Assembly (NCBI GenBank): GCA_001689515.1
Contig: LUJR01000013.1
Span: 1 to 15,437, forward strand
Direction: 5' to 3'
Source: Bacteroidales bacterium M7
GTDB lineage: Bacteria; Bacteroidota; Bacteroidia; Bacteroidales; Muribaculaceae
DNA: 15,437 nucleotides
Positions 1 through 7,067 of the stretch are shown in pieces; the stretch's first letter is position 1; each line of letters opens with the position of its first letter. The notes beneath the pieces were generated by a model. It had not been told where the DNA came from, did not search any database, and saw only the letters and a list, made by a program, of their open reading frames with translations. Both the position numbers and the translations under genes were made by a program.

Positions 1-65
1 TTTCATCACCCCAAATGTCCACATCGCCAAATTTTCAGCATGCAGGGTCAAGATTAATGAACAAC

Positions 66-97
66 AAACCGCACGCCTGGGGCACAGGGTGCGGTTT
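66..97 (-). terminator. Terminator of the tRNA-Ser gene
   Basis: The arms AAACCGCAC (66-74) and GTGCGGTTT (89-97) form a 9-bp perfect stem around a 14-nt loop. On the minus strand the stem is followed by a T-rich run (GTTTGTTGTT). It begins 12 nt past the tRNA 3' end, so it probably ends that transcript. The T tract is interrupted, so termination strength is uncertain. Confidence 0.7.
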
Positions 98-109
98 CTC
101 TTTAATGGT

Positions 110-199
110 TGGCGGAAAGACAGGGATTCGAACCCTGGGTGCCCGCAAGGGCACAACGGTTTTCGAGACCGCCCCGATCGACCACTCCGGCATCTTTCC
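110..199 (-). tRNA. tRNA-Ser (anticodon CGA), reads UCG
   Basis: The reverse complement folds as a class II tRNA. The acceptor stem pairs GGAAAGA (193-199) with TCTTTCC (114-120), followed by discriminator G and an encoded CCA (110-112). The anticodon stem-loop is GCGGT-CTCGAAA-ACCGT with anticodon CGA. The long variable arm folds as GTGCCC/GGGCAC, as expected for serine tRNAs. The T arm is CAGGG-TTCGAAT-CCCTG. The gene has its own promoter and terminator and appears to be a single-tRNA unit. The long variable arm and the CGA anticodon make the serine assignment firm. Confidence 0.95.
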
Positions 200-221
200 T
201 GATAAGTCGTTTAATTACTCT

Positions 222-254
222 GCAAAGGTAGTCATTACATTTGGCACGTGCAAA
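222..254 (-). promoter_or_regulatory. Promoter of tRNA-Ser
   Basis: On the minus strand a -33 box TTTG (251-254) is separated by exactly 20 nt from TACCTTTGC (222-230), which fits the Bacteroidetes -7 pattern TAnnTTTGY. The -7 box ends 23 nt before the mature 5' end of the tRNA at 199, giving a leader of about 15 nt. The pattern comes from known Bacteroides promoters; its use here is inferred. Confidence 0.75.
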
Positions 255-342
255 CAAATCGTTTATGGAATTTTATTTATATATGAGGGTCAACATTTGA
301 AACTGTTAAGGAGTTTATAACTTGTCTCATGGTGTACCATGA

Positions 343-375
343 TTTGGAGATTGGAGGTAGATGAGCTAATTTTGC
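343..375 (+). promoter_or_regulatory. Promoter of the Ca2+ ATPase gene
   Basis: TTTG (343-346) lies 20 nt before TAATTTTGC (367-375), a full match to the Bacteroidetes sigma-ABfr pattern in both boxes and spacing. Transcription would begin near 382, giving a leader of about 54 nt before the ATG at 436. A 14-nt palindrome (328-341) sits directly upstream of the -33 box. The rest of the 200-435 gap is AT-rich with no further gene seen. Confidence 0.7.
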
Positions 376-435
376 GATGCTCTAATCCCTACATAGCGTT
401 ATCAATTCATTATAATCATAAGTAACAGAACGTAA

Positions 436-3162
436 ATGAGCGTACATCAGCAATACTCCGGTCTGACGGACAGCGAAGTGTTGGAAAGCCGCAGGCAGCA
501 CGGCATTAACATACTTACTCCTCCTGCCAAGGAACCGCTGTGGCGGCAGTTTCTCGGTAAATTTTCCGATCCCCTTATCATCATATTGCTTGTGGCAGGT
601 GCGCTGTCGATAGGCATATCCCTCTATGAGTACTATGGATTGGATGAGGGTGCGGGAGTGTTTTTTGAGCCTGTAGGCATCTTCATCGCCATACTGCTTG
701 CCACTGGACTGGCTTTTGTGTTTGAGATGAAAGCCGACCGTGAGTTTGCGCTGCTCAATCAGGTCAACGATGACGAGCCTTATCAGGTCATCCGTAACGG
801 CAGTGTCACCACAGTGCCCAAGAAAGATATAGTGGTGGGCGATATCGTGTTGCTCAACACAGGCGAGGAGATTCCGGCAGACGGAAAGCTGCTGGATGCG
901 GTGACGCTCAATGTCGACGAGTCTACCCTGACCGGCGAACCGATGTGTCACAAGACCGTCAATCCCGATGACTTTGACCCGGATGCCACATTTGCCTCCG
1001 ATGAGGTGATGCGTGGCACCAAAATCATGGAGGGGCACGGAGTGATGAAGGTGACCGCTGTAGGCGACGGTACTGAGAACGGCAAGGTCTTTGTCGCCGC
1101 GCAGATTGACGATGGTGTGAAGACCCCTCTTGACGAGCAGTTGCAGCGTCTCGGCGGTGTCATATCCAAGATTGCGTATCTCTGCGCCGCATTGATTGTC
1201 GCCGGGCGTGTGTTGATATACTTCACGGCTCCCGGGATGCAGTTTGACTGGATGCAGTTTCTCGCATATCTCCTACAGACCCTTATGATTGCGGTGACCC
1301 TCGTGGTGGTGTCTGTGCCCGAAGGATTGCCGATGGCTGTCACCCTGTCGCTGGCATACTCCATGCGCCGTATGCTCAAGACCAACAATCTTGTGCGCAA
1401 GATGCATGCATGCGAGACCATGGGTGCTACCACCGTCATCTGTACCGACAAGACCGGGACTCTTACCCAAAACCAGATGCGCGTGCACAGTGCCGATTTC
1501 TACGGACTGGCTGACGGGCGGCTCGGAGCTGATGCACTGAGCCATACAATAGAGGAGGGCATTGCGGTCAATTCCACTGCTCAGCTTGACCTTTCCGTGC
1601 CTCAGAAGCCTGTGGCTCTCGGTAATCCCACGGAGGGTGCATTGCTGCTGTGGCTGCAATCGCAGGGGATAGACTACCGCAGTCTGCGTGAGAGTGTCAA
1701 GGTTGTCGAGGAGTTGCCTTTTTCCACCGAACGTAAATATATGGCTACCGTGGTCCGCGATGCTGCGGGACACCATATATTATATGTCAAGGGTGCGCCT
1801 GAGATAGTGTTCTCGCTCTGCCGTAATTTCCCTGCCGGGGTGACGCGTCAGACTGTCGACGAGCAGCTCCTCGCCTACCAGAATCAGGCTATGCGCACAC
1901 TCGGTTTTGCCTATCAGGAACTTGGCGGAGATGTTGATGTCATAGCTGAGGGCAAGGTGACGGCTGGCAATCTGTCGTTCCTGGGCATAGTGGCGATAGC
2001 CGACCCGGTGCGCAAGGAGGTGCCCGATGCCGTCCGAGAGGTCATAGATGCCGGTATCAAAGTCAAGATTGTGACCGGGGACACTCCTGGCACAGCTAAA
2101 GAGATAGGCCGTCAGATAGGGCTTTGGACTCCACAAGATACTGATGCCAACATAATCACCGGACCGGAGTTTGAAAAGCTCTCCGATGAGGAGCTGAAAC
2201 AACGTGTCGGCGAAATGAAAATCATAGCCCGTGCCCGTCCGCTTGACAAAAAGCGTCTTGTGGAGGCATTGCAAGCCAACAATGAGGTGGTGGCAGTCAC
2301 TGGCGACGGCACTAATGATGCCCCGGCGCTCAAAGCGGCGCAGGTCGGTCTCTCCATGGGCGACGGCACTTCGGTAGCCAAGGAAGCTTCGGATATAACC
2401 ATTGTTGACAATTCATTTTCCTCGATAGGCAGAGCCGTCATGTGGGGACGCTCGCTTTATCAGAATATCCAGCGTTTCATCCTCTTCCAGATGACGGTCA
2501 ATGTCGTGGCGAGTCTTATCGTCCTTGTGGGCGCGTTCATGGGCATGCAGTCTCCGCTGACTGTGACACAGATGTTGTGGGTCAATCTTATCATGGATAC
2601 CTTTGCAGCTGTGGCTCTCGCTTCGCTGCCCCCGTCCCGGCGAGTCATGGAGGCGAAGCCGCGTAAGCGTTCGGCTTTCATCATCTCGCGTTCGATGTGG
2701 ACGTTCATCCTGTCGACGGGGGGTATCTTCTTCCTGTTGTTGCTCGGATTGCTGTGGTATCTTGACAGCCATGTGGTGACATCGTTGCTTCACATATTCG
2801 ATGCGCCTGAGGGGCTGAACGTTGTGAGTCAGTATGGTCGCACTGTGACAGAGGAACTTTCGCCATACGAGCTTAGTCTTTTCTTCTCGATATTCGTGTT
2901 CTTGCAGTTCTGGAACCTCTTCAATGCCCGGTCATTCGCAAGCGGACGTTCGGCGTTTCATTTCCAGGGCTGCCAGGGCTTTCTGCTGATTGCCTTGATA
3001 ATATTGGTCGGGCAGATAGGCATAGTGCAGCTCGGAGGGGCGTTTTTCAATGTGTCACCCCTCGGCATCACCGACTGGCTTCTTATCATCGGTTGCACTT
3101 CGCCGGTGCTCTGGATAGGGGAGCTGGTGCATCTGATAGCCGGACGTCGCCACCATATGTAA
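436..3162 (+). CDS. Calcium-translocating P-type ATPase, PMCA type (P2B)
   Basis: Inner-membrane pump predicted to export Ca2+ from the cytoplasm using ATP. All P-type landmarks are present: actuator loop TGEP (166-169), M4 motif VPEGLP (294-299), phosphorylation motif DKTGTLT with the acceptor Asp338, and the hinge GDGTNDAPAL (from 623, Asp624 and Asp628). The M6 motif VNLIMDT (Asn717, Asp721) and the M5 segment (QMTVNVVA) resemble eukaryotic plasma-membrane Ca2+ ATPases more than SERCA, suggesting one Ca2+ per cycle. Hydrophobic segments lie near 44-62 and 79-96, with pairs before and after the large cytoplasmic loop and four more at the C terminus, giving ten in all. At 908 aa the length is normal for bacterial members. 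There is no calmodulin-binding tail. The ATG at 436 follows an A-rich leader with no Shine-Dalgarno sequence, usual in this phylum. The Ca2+ specificity is inferred from motifs. Confidence 0.92.
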   Translation: MSVHQQYSGLTDSEVLESRRQHGINILTPPAKEPLWRQFLGKFSDPLIIILLVAGALSIGISLYEYYGLDEGAGVFFEPVGIFIAILLATGLAFVFEMKADREFALLNQVNDDEPYQVIRNGSVTTVPKKDIVVGDIVLLNTGEEIPADGKLLDAVTLNVDESTLTGEPMCHKTVNPDDFDPDATFASDEVMRGTKIMEGHGVMKVTAVGDGTENGKVFVAAQIDDGVKTPLDEQLQRLGGVISKIAYLCAALIVAGRVLIYFTAPGMQFDWMQFLAYLLQTLMIAVTLVVVSVPEGLPMAVTLSLAYSMRRMLKTNNLVRKMHACETMGATTVICTDKTGTLTQNQMRVHSADFYGLADGRLGADALSHTIEEGIAVNSTAQLDLSVPQKPVALGNPTEGALLLWLQSQGIDYRSLRESVKVVEELPFSTERKYMATVVRDAAGHHILYVKGAPEIVFSLCRNFPAGVTRQTVDEQLLAYQNQAMRTLGFAYQELGGDVDVIAEGKVTAGNLSFLGIVAIADPVRKEVPDAVREVIDAGIKVKIVTGDTPGTAKEIGRQIGLWTPQDTDANIITGPEFEKLSDEELKQRVGEMKIIARARPLDKKRLVEALQANNEVVAVTGDGTNDAPALKAAQVGLSMGDGTSVAKEASDITIVDNSFSSIGRAVMWGRSLYQNIQRFILFQMTVNVVASLIVLVGAFMGMQSPLTVTQMLWVNLIMDTFAAVALASLPPSRRVMEAKPRKRSAFIISRSMWTFILSTGGIFFLLLLGLLWYLDSHVVTSLLHIFDAPEGLNVVSQYGRTVTEELSPYELSLFFSIFVFLQFWNLFNARSFASGRSAFHFQGCQGFLLIALIILVGQIGIVQLGGAFFNVSPLGITDWLLIIGCTSPVLWIGELVHLIAGRRHHM

Positions 3163-3180
3163 AAATCCTTACTTTTGGGT

Positions 3181-3213
3181 ATTGCGTAACGGTCATGACG
3201 GCAGTAACTTTGC
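3181..3213 (+). promoter_or_regulatory. Candidate promoter upstream of a terminator and trpB2
   Basis: TTG (3182-3184, in ATTG) is separated by 20 nt from TAACTTTGC (3205-3213), a full match to TAnnTTTGY. Transcription from about 3220 would meet the hairpin at 3258-3297, giving either a roughly 78-nt RNA or a leader that is attenuated before trpB2. It could also be a chance match. Confidence 0.45.
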
Positions 3214-3257
3214 AACACCATAACAGTTGGAATTTTTACTTCATAATTACGTCAGCC

Positions 3258-3297
3258 ACAAAAGGTGCTTTCGCTGCGAAGCGGATAGCACCTTTTT
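3258..3297 (+). terminator. Rho-independent terminator between the Ca2+ ATPase and trpB2
   Basis: AAAGGTGCT pairs with AGCACCTTT, enclosing an inner hairpin CGCT-GCGA-AGCG, and the stem runs into a T tract (CCTTTTTC). It lies about 95 nt after the ATPase stop. It may simply end that transcript, or may act as an attenuator for the candidate promoter at 3181-3213. Confidence 0.75.
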
Positions 3298-3310
3298 CAT
3301 AAAAAATCAC

Positions 3311-3318
3311 TACCTTTG
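3311..3318 (+). promoter_or_regulatory. Likely -7 box for trpB2
   Basis: TACCTTTG matches TAnnTTTG and lies just past the terminator, 29 nt before the trpB2 start. I found no good TTTG box at the expected distance upstream; the T-rich 3' side of the terminator occupies that region. Support is from the -7 element only. Confidence 0.45.
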
Positions 3319-3347
3319 AGGCGTAATAACACAACACTTCATCACTT

Positions 3348-4718
3348 ATGAGCCAGAAAACTAAACGATTCATACTTCCCGAAAACGAGATTCCAACCCA
3401 TTGGTACAACATCCAGGCTGATATGGTCACAAAACCGATGCCTCCGCTCAACCCTGCCACCAAGGAGCCGCTGAAGCCCGAGGACATGTATCCAATATTT
3501 GCCGAGGAGCTGTGCCGTCAGGAGCTTAACCAGACCGACCAGTGGATAGAAATCCCTGAGGAGGTGCGCGAGATGTACAAATACTACCGTTCGACTCCGC
3601 TGGTACGTGCCTATGGACTGGAGAAGGCTCTCGGCACTCCGGCGCATATCTATTTCAAGAACGAGAGCGTAAGCCCCATGGGGTCCCACAAGCTCAACTC
3701 CGCCATCCCCCAGGCATATTACTGCAAGAAAGAGGGTGTAAAGAATGTCACCACCGAGACCGGCGCGGGGCAGTGGGGCGCATCGTTGGCGTATGCGGCG
3801 CGTCTCTTCGGACTTGAAGCAGCCGTGTATCAGGTTAAGATTTCCTATGAGCAGAAGCCTTACCGCCGCTCCATCATGCAGACATTTGGTGCGCAGGTGA
3901 CACCTTCGCCCTCTATGTCGACACGTGCCGGCAAGGATATCCTGACCGCGCATCCCAACCATCAGGGATCTCTCGGCACTGCCATCTCTGAAGCTATCGA
4001 GCTTGCCCGTACTACGCCTGACTGCAAATACACCCTCGGCTCCGTGCTGAGCCATGTGACACTCCACCAGACCGTCATTGGTCTTGAGGCAGAGAAGCAG
4101 ATGGAGCTCGCCGGCGAATACCCCGACATGGTGATAGCCTGCTTCGGCGGCGGCAGCAATTTCGGCGGCATCGCGTTCCCGTTTATGCGTCATAACATAC
4201 TTGAAGGTAAAAAGACACGCTTCATCGCAGCTGAGCCGGCTTCGTGCCCCAAGCTTACACGCGGCAAGTTCCGCTATGACTTCGGCGATGAGGCTGGATA
4301 TACGCCCTTGCTGCCTATGTACACTCTCGGACACAACTTCGCTCCCGCCAATATCCACGCTGGTGGTCTCCGCTATCATGGCGCAGGTGTTATCGTGTCG
4401 CAGCTCCTGAAGGACGGTCTGATGGAGGCTGTGGACATCCAGCAGCTTGAATCGTTTGATGCCGGTGCGTTGTTTGCCCGTGTCGAGGGCATCATCCCTG
4501 CGCCTGAGTCATGCCACGCCATCGCTGCCACCATCCGTGAAGCCAACAAGTGCAAGGAGACCGGCGAGGAGAAAGTCATCCTCTTCAATCTCTCGGGACA
4601 CGGTCTGATAGACATGGCAAGCTACGACAAATATTTCAACGGCGACCTCATCAATTATCCCCTTGACCAGGGCGAGATAGACCGCAATATCGCCGAACTT
4701 GACCAGATGGGGCTGTAA
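3348..4718 (+). CDS. trpB: TrpB2-type tryptophan synthase beta chain (PLP-dependent)
   Basis: PLP enzyme of fold type II that condenses indole with serine (phosphoserine in some TrpB2 enzymes) to make tryptophan. The PLP lysine is Lys115 in GSHKLNSA. The TETGAGQWG motif (136-144) carries the catalytic-glutamate region, and GGGSN (267-271) binds the cofactor phosphate. The 456-aa length, the extended N terminus (about 80 residues before the SxPxGSHK region) and the QWG variant point to TrpB2 rather than the roughly 400-aa TrpB1 that pairs with TrpA. No trpA or other trp gene is adjacent, so it is a standalone gene here. The ATG at 3348 follows 29 nt after a -7 promoter box. TrpB2 proteins often accompany a second, operon-encoded TrpB1 and may salvage indole; that role is inferred and the rest of the genome is not visible. 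Confidence 0.9.
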   Translation: MSQKTKRFILPENEIPTHWYNIQADMVTKPMPPLNPATKEPLKPEDMYPIFAEELCRQELNQTDQWIEIPEEVREMYKYYRSTPLVRAYGLEKALGTPAHIYFKNESVSPMGSHKLNSAIPQAYYCKKEGVKNVTTETGAGQWGASLAYAARLFGLEAAVYQVKISYEQKPYRRSIMQTFGAQVTPSPSMSTRAGKDILTAHPNHQGSLGTAISEAIELARTTPDCKYTLGSVLSHVTLHQTVIGLEAEKQMELAGEYPDMVIACFGGGSNFGGIAFPFMRHNILEGKKTRFIAAEPASCPKLTRGKFRYDFGDEAGYTPLLPMYTLGHNFAPANIHAGGLRYHGAGVIVSQLLKDGLMEAVDIQQLESFDAGALFARVEGIIPAPESCHAIAATIREANKCKETGEEKVILFNLSGHGLIDMASYDKYFNGDLINYPLDQGEIDRNIAELDQMGL

Positions 4719-4729
4719 GCATCATCCAA

Positions 4730-4816
4730 CCTGTAGGGACATGCCGTGGCATGTCCGCCCGCGCACAATATGTCACCGCCTGTGGATGCGGACATGCCAC
4801 GGCATGTCCCTACAGG
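4730..4816. repeat. REP-like palindromic repeat, 29-bp perfect inverted repeat
   Basis: The arms 4730-4758 and 4788-4816 are exact reverse complements, separated by 29 nt. Each arm is itself a hairpin: GGACATGCC-GT-GGCATGTCC. The element begins 11 nt after the trpB2 stop. Part of one arm, GGCATGTCCCTACA, recurs at 5584-5597. The architecture resembles paired REP elements (BIME-like) or a small MITE. It could also act as a transcript-end structure, although no T tract follows it. Confidence 0.85.
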
Positions 4817-4937
4817 GATGGTATTTTCTCAATTGATTGGTAAAAAATATGAAAGACAATGAACTTTTTATAAATTTCAAGCATTATTCATATTGATTAT
4901 CTAACTTTTCATTTACCTCATAGTTTTTACTAATCTG

Positions 4938-5432
4938 ATGAAAAAAATTCTTTACGTTGCCGTCGTAGCTGTGGCTGCCACTCTGGCATCTTGTTCCGGC
5001 ACAAAACAGGCAGAAGACAAGGGTGCAGATCTCAAATCCAAGATTGAAAACTGCACCAATCCCGACTCACTGAAGCTCTACGTACAGCAGGCTCAGGAAT
5101 ATGCGCAGAAACTCATCGCCGAGGGCAAAGACAAGGAAGCCCAGGCTTATCTTGACGAGGTGACACCGGCTGTTACTGCCAAAGATCCCTCGCTTGTCAA
5201 CGTCCTCAAGGCTCAGGGTGACTCTGTAGCCGCCGACCTTAAGGTGGCAGCATCGGCAGTTGCCGACAGCGCGTCAGCCAAGGCTGGTGAAATCAAGGAC
5301 AGCATCGCTTCCAAGGGCTCAAAAGCCGTTGAAGCAACCAAGGATGCAGCCAAAAATGCCGCCGGTGCAGTCAGTGACGCAGCCCAGAAGGGTGCCGACA
5401 AGGTCAAAGACCTCGTAGGCGGCAACAACTAA
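4938..5432 (+). CDS. Small Ala/Lys-rich helical lipoprotein
   Basis: The N terminus is a classic lipoprotein signal: KK, a hydrophobic stretch and the lipobox LASC, with Cys19 as the lipidated residue. The sequence after the Cys (SGTKQAEDK) lacks an immediate acidic run of the kind used to export lipoproteins to the Bacteroides cell surface, so a periplasm-facing location is likelier. Residues from about 85 to 160 are rich in Ala, Lys, Asp and Ser in quasi-repeated form (ADSASAKAGEIKDSIASK, AVEATKDAAKNAAGAV), resembling LEA-like or Lpp-like amphipathic helices. It appears to be a monocistronic gene, with a strong terminator 43 nt downstream. I see no clean promoter in 4817-4937, which is otherwise AT-rich. 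No enzymatic function is visible; a structural or stress-related envelope role is only a guess. Confidence 0.85.
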   Translation: MKKILYVAVVAVAATLASCSGTKQAEDKGADLKSKIENCTNPDSLKLYVQQAQEYAQKLIAEGKDKEAQAYLDEVTPAVTAKDPSLVNVLKAQGDSVAADLKVAASAVADSASAKAGEIKDSIASKGSKAVEATKDAAKNAAGAVSDAAQKGADKVKDLVGGNN

Positions 5433-5474
5433 TCGATTACTCTGCAATCTACACAGAACACATCCTTATCGCCA

Positions 5475-5518
5475 GCGGGGCGGTGCCTGGACTCAGGCAC
5501 CGCCCCGCCTATTTTTTG
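5475..5518 (+). terminator. Strong rho-independent terminator of the lipoprotein gene
   Basis: A perfect 15-bp GC-rich stem (5475-5489 with 5494-5508) closes on the 4-nt loop GACT and is followed by CTATTTTTTG. This is the strongest terminator in the window. It ends the lipoprotein transcript before the convergent recF-DUF721 unit. Confidence 0.9.
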
Positions 5519-5583
5519 ATTTAACGTCTCTGTTAGTTTAAATCTCGGGGCTAACACCGCGAGCCTTAAGAGACCAGCTTCAT

Positions 5584-5597
5584 GGCATGTCCCTACA
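5584..5597. repeat. Partial copy of the 4730-4816 repeat arm
   Basis: GGCATGTCCCTACA is identical over 14 nt to 4801-4814. It lies in the 5519-5627 gap downstream of DUF721, which otherwise shows no gene and only an 8-G run (5620-5627) next to the DUF721 stop. It is probably a degenerate or solo half-element. Confidence 0.55.
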
Positions 5598-5627
5598 AAA
5601 ATTGGATGGTGGTGATTCAGGGGGGGG

Positions 5628-5918
5628 TTAGTGGATCATCAGGGCTTTGATGACGGGGGCGCCTACGGCATCGTTGAGGAGCTGGATGATGCGGGGCTTG
5701 AGGAATTCGAGTTCGCTCTTGAGGGGGGCTGATGAGATGTAGACGTGCATCACGCCGTGGTCCACGAAGCGGCGCGTGGTGCGGCGGTTGATCTGTGGAC
5801 CTACTACCTCTGGCCACAGGAAGCATGCTTTCTGTTCGTTAAAGGTATCGTCAAGATTGTTCTGGCGAAGCACCTCGTCGAAAATCTCGCCTATTGACTG
5901 GGCTTCCGTGCGTTTCAT
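5628..5918 (-). CDS. DUF721 (DciA-like) protein
   Basis: A 96-aa protein with the features of the DUF721 family: an N-terminal helical start (MKRTEAQSIGEIFDEVLRQ), the core phrase FLWPEVVGPQI near residues 33-43, and a basic patch RRTTRRFVD followed by beta-type segments (GVMHVYISSAPLKSELEFL). DUF721 includes DciA, the loader of the replicative helicase DnaB in bacteria without DnaC or DnaI, and related nucleic-acid-binding domains. Its start overlaps the recF stop by 4 nt (ATGA), indicating translational coupling, and the pairing with recF supports a replication or repair role. It is short compared with proteobacterial DciA, which often has extra regions. Helicase loading is inferred. Confidence 0.85.
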   Translation of the reverse strand: MKRTEAQSIGEIFDEVLRQNNLDDTFNEQKACFLWPEVVGPQINRRTTRRFVDHGVMHVYISSAPLKSELEFLKPRIIQLLNDAVGAPVIKALMIH

Positions 5919-7018
5919 GGTTCAATGGGGGTAAACTCGCCGTCTTCTACGCTCCAAAGTCTGACTTCCTCTGATGTGGCTGAAAATATCTCGTTGAGAT
6001 GCTTGCGGTTGGTGTCGGTGATGAATATCTGGCCGAAGCGGTCGCCCGATACCATGCGGATGATGCGCTCCACCCTGACCGAATCGAGCTTGTCGAAGAT
6101 GTCATCGAGCAGCAGCAGCGGGCGAAGGTGCGTGGCGAGCGAGAGGAACTCATACTGTGCCAGTCGAAGGGCTATCGTGAAGGTCTTGCATTGCCCCTCG
6201 GAGGCGGTGCGGCGGACATCCATGCCCCCAAGGGTCATGATGATGTCGTCACGGTGGGGTCCTGACGAAGTGTGCTTGATGATGCAGTCCTTGGCGCGGT
6301 TCTGCTCCAGCAGCCGCTCCATGGTCATGTCCGGCTCATTGAGTTCGCTGTCATAGCTCAGCGTCACTTCCTCGTCATCGCCAGCCATCAGGCGATGGTA
6401 CCGGCTGAATATTTCACCGAGCTGGGTGACAAAGCCCGAGCGGGCGCGGTGGATGGTTTCGGCTGCGCTTGCCATCATCATCTCGTTGACCTCCAGCAAT
6501 GTGGGGTCATAGACGCCGTCGCGAAGCATGCGGTTGCGCTGCTCCAGGGCGGCGTTATAACGCATCAGGCCATCAAGATAGGTGGCATCGCTCTGCGATA
6601 TGACCATGTCCATCCACCGGCGGCGGTCAGTGCCTGTGCCACGGATGAGGTCAATGTCTCGCGGTGACATCATCACGAGCGGAAACAGTCCGATATGCTC
6701 CGATATGCGTTTGTACTCTTTCCCCTTGCGCTTGAGGCTCTTGCGCCTCCCTGCGGCATAACCGAGGGTGAGTTCTTCAGGCTGCCCCTGGCGCATGTAT
6801 GTGCCTTTTATCATAAAGAGGTCACATCCGCGGCGAGCCAGCATGCGGTCTTGCGCCCCGGTGAAACTCTTGGTGAACGAGAGGGCGTAGATGGCATCGA
6901 GCAGATTGCTTTTGCCCATGCCGTTGAGTCCGAGAAACCCGTTGAAGCGTGGTGACAGCTCCAAGGATGTCTCGGGAATATTTTTGAAATCGGTGATGGT
7001 GAGGCTTACAAGTTGCAT
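5915..7018 (-). CDS. recF: DNA replication/repair protein RecF
   Basis: SMC-like ATPase that binds DNA at gaps and helps RecO and RecR load RecA. In the 367-aa protein the Walker A motif is GLNGMGKS (30-37), where many homologues have GxNGxGKT or GxNGSGKT. A GPHRDD motif lies at 253-258, the ABC signature is SEGQ (273-276) and Walker B is LLLLDD (301-306), followed by IFDKLD. A D-loop-like region and the terminal ITDTN segment (333-337) are also typical. The length is normal. The ATG at 7018 lies about 15 nt downstream of the predicted transcription start. It is not next to dnaA, dnaN or gyrB as in many Firmicutes and Proteobacteria, but it is coupled to a DUF721 gene as in other Bacteroidetes. 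Confidence 0.95.
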   Translation of the reverse strand: MQLVSLTITDFKNIPETSLELSPRFNGFLGLNGMGKSNLLDAIYALSFTKSFTGAQDRMLARRGCDLFMIKGTYMRQGQPEELTLGYAAGRRKSLKRKGKEYKRISEHIGLFPLVMMSPRDIDLIRGTGTDRRRWMDMVISQSDATYLDGLMRYNAALEQRNRMLRDGVYDPTLLEVNEMMMASAAETIHRARSGFVTQLGEIFSRYHRLMAGDDEEVTLSYDSELNEPDMTMERLLEQNRAKDCIIKHTSSGPHRDDIIMTLGGMDVRRTASEGQCKTFTIALRLAQYEFLSLATHLRPLLLLDDIFDKLDSVRVERIIRMVSGDRFGQIFITDTNRKHLNEIFSATSEEVRLWSVEDGEFTPIEP

Positions 7019-7039
7019 CTGATTGCCATAGAAAGGAAT

Positions 7040-7048
7040 ACAAATTTA
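7040..7048 (-). promoter_or_regulatory. Likely -7 box for recF-DUF721
   Basis: On the minus strand TAAATTTGT fits TAnnTTTGY. It lies 21 nt before the recF start, predicting a leader of roughly 15 nt. No TTTG was found at 19-21 nt upstream, so support comes from the -7 element alone. Confidence 0.45.
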
Positions 7049-7067
7049 ACAAAAACATTTTGAAATA

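Noticed and set aside
15..320. Open frame of 101 codons on the plus strand
   Set aside because: It runs antisense through the tRNA-Ser gene and its terminator and promoter; no protein character.
3195..3302. Possible leader peptide (MTAVTLQHHNSWNFYF...) overlapping the terminator ahead of trpB2
   Set aside because: Only one Trp codon, and its ATG lies upstream of the transcription start predicted from the nearest promoter; not a convincing attenuator peptide.
3342..4379. 345-codon minus-strand frame opposite trpB2
   Set aside because: Antisense shadow of trpB2, driven by GC-rich third positions; no recognisable domain.
4902..4910. TAACTTTTC as -7 box for the lipoprotein gene
   Set aside because: It has TTTT in place of TTTG, and no TTTG lies at the right spacing upstream; too weak to list.
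5617..5826. Pro/Arg/His-rich frame on the minus strand inside DUF721
   Set aside because: Out-of-frame shadow of the DUF721 gene extended through the poly-C/G run.
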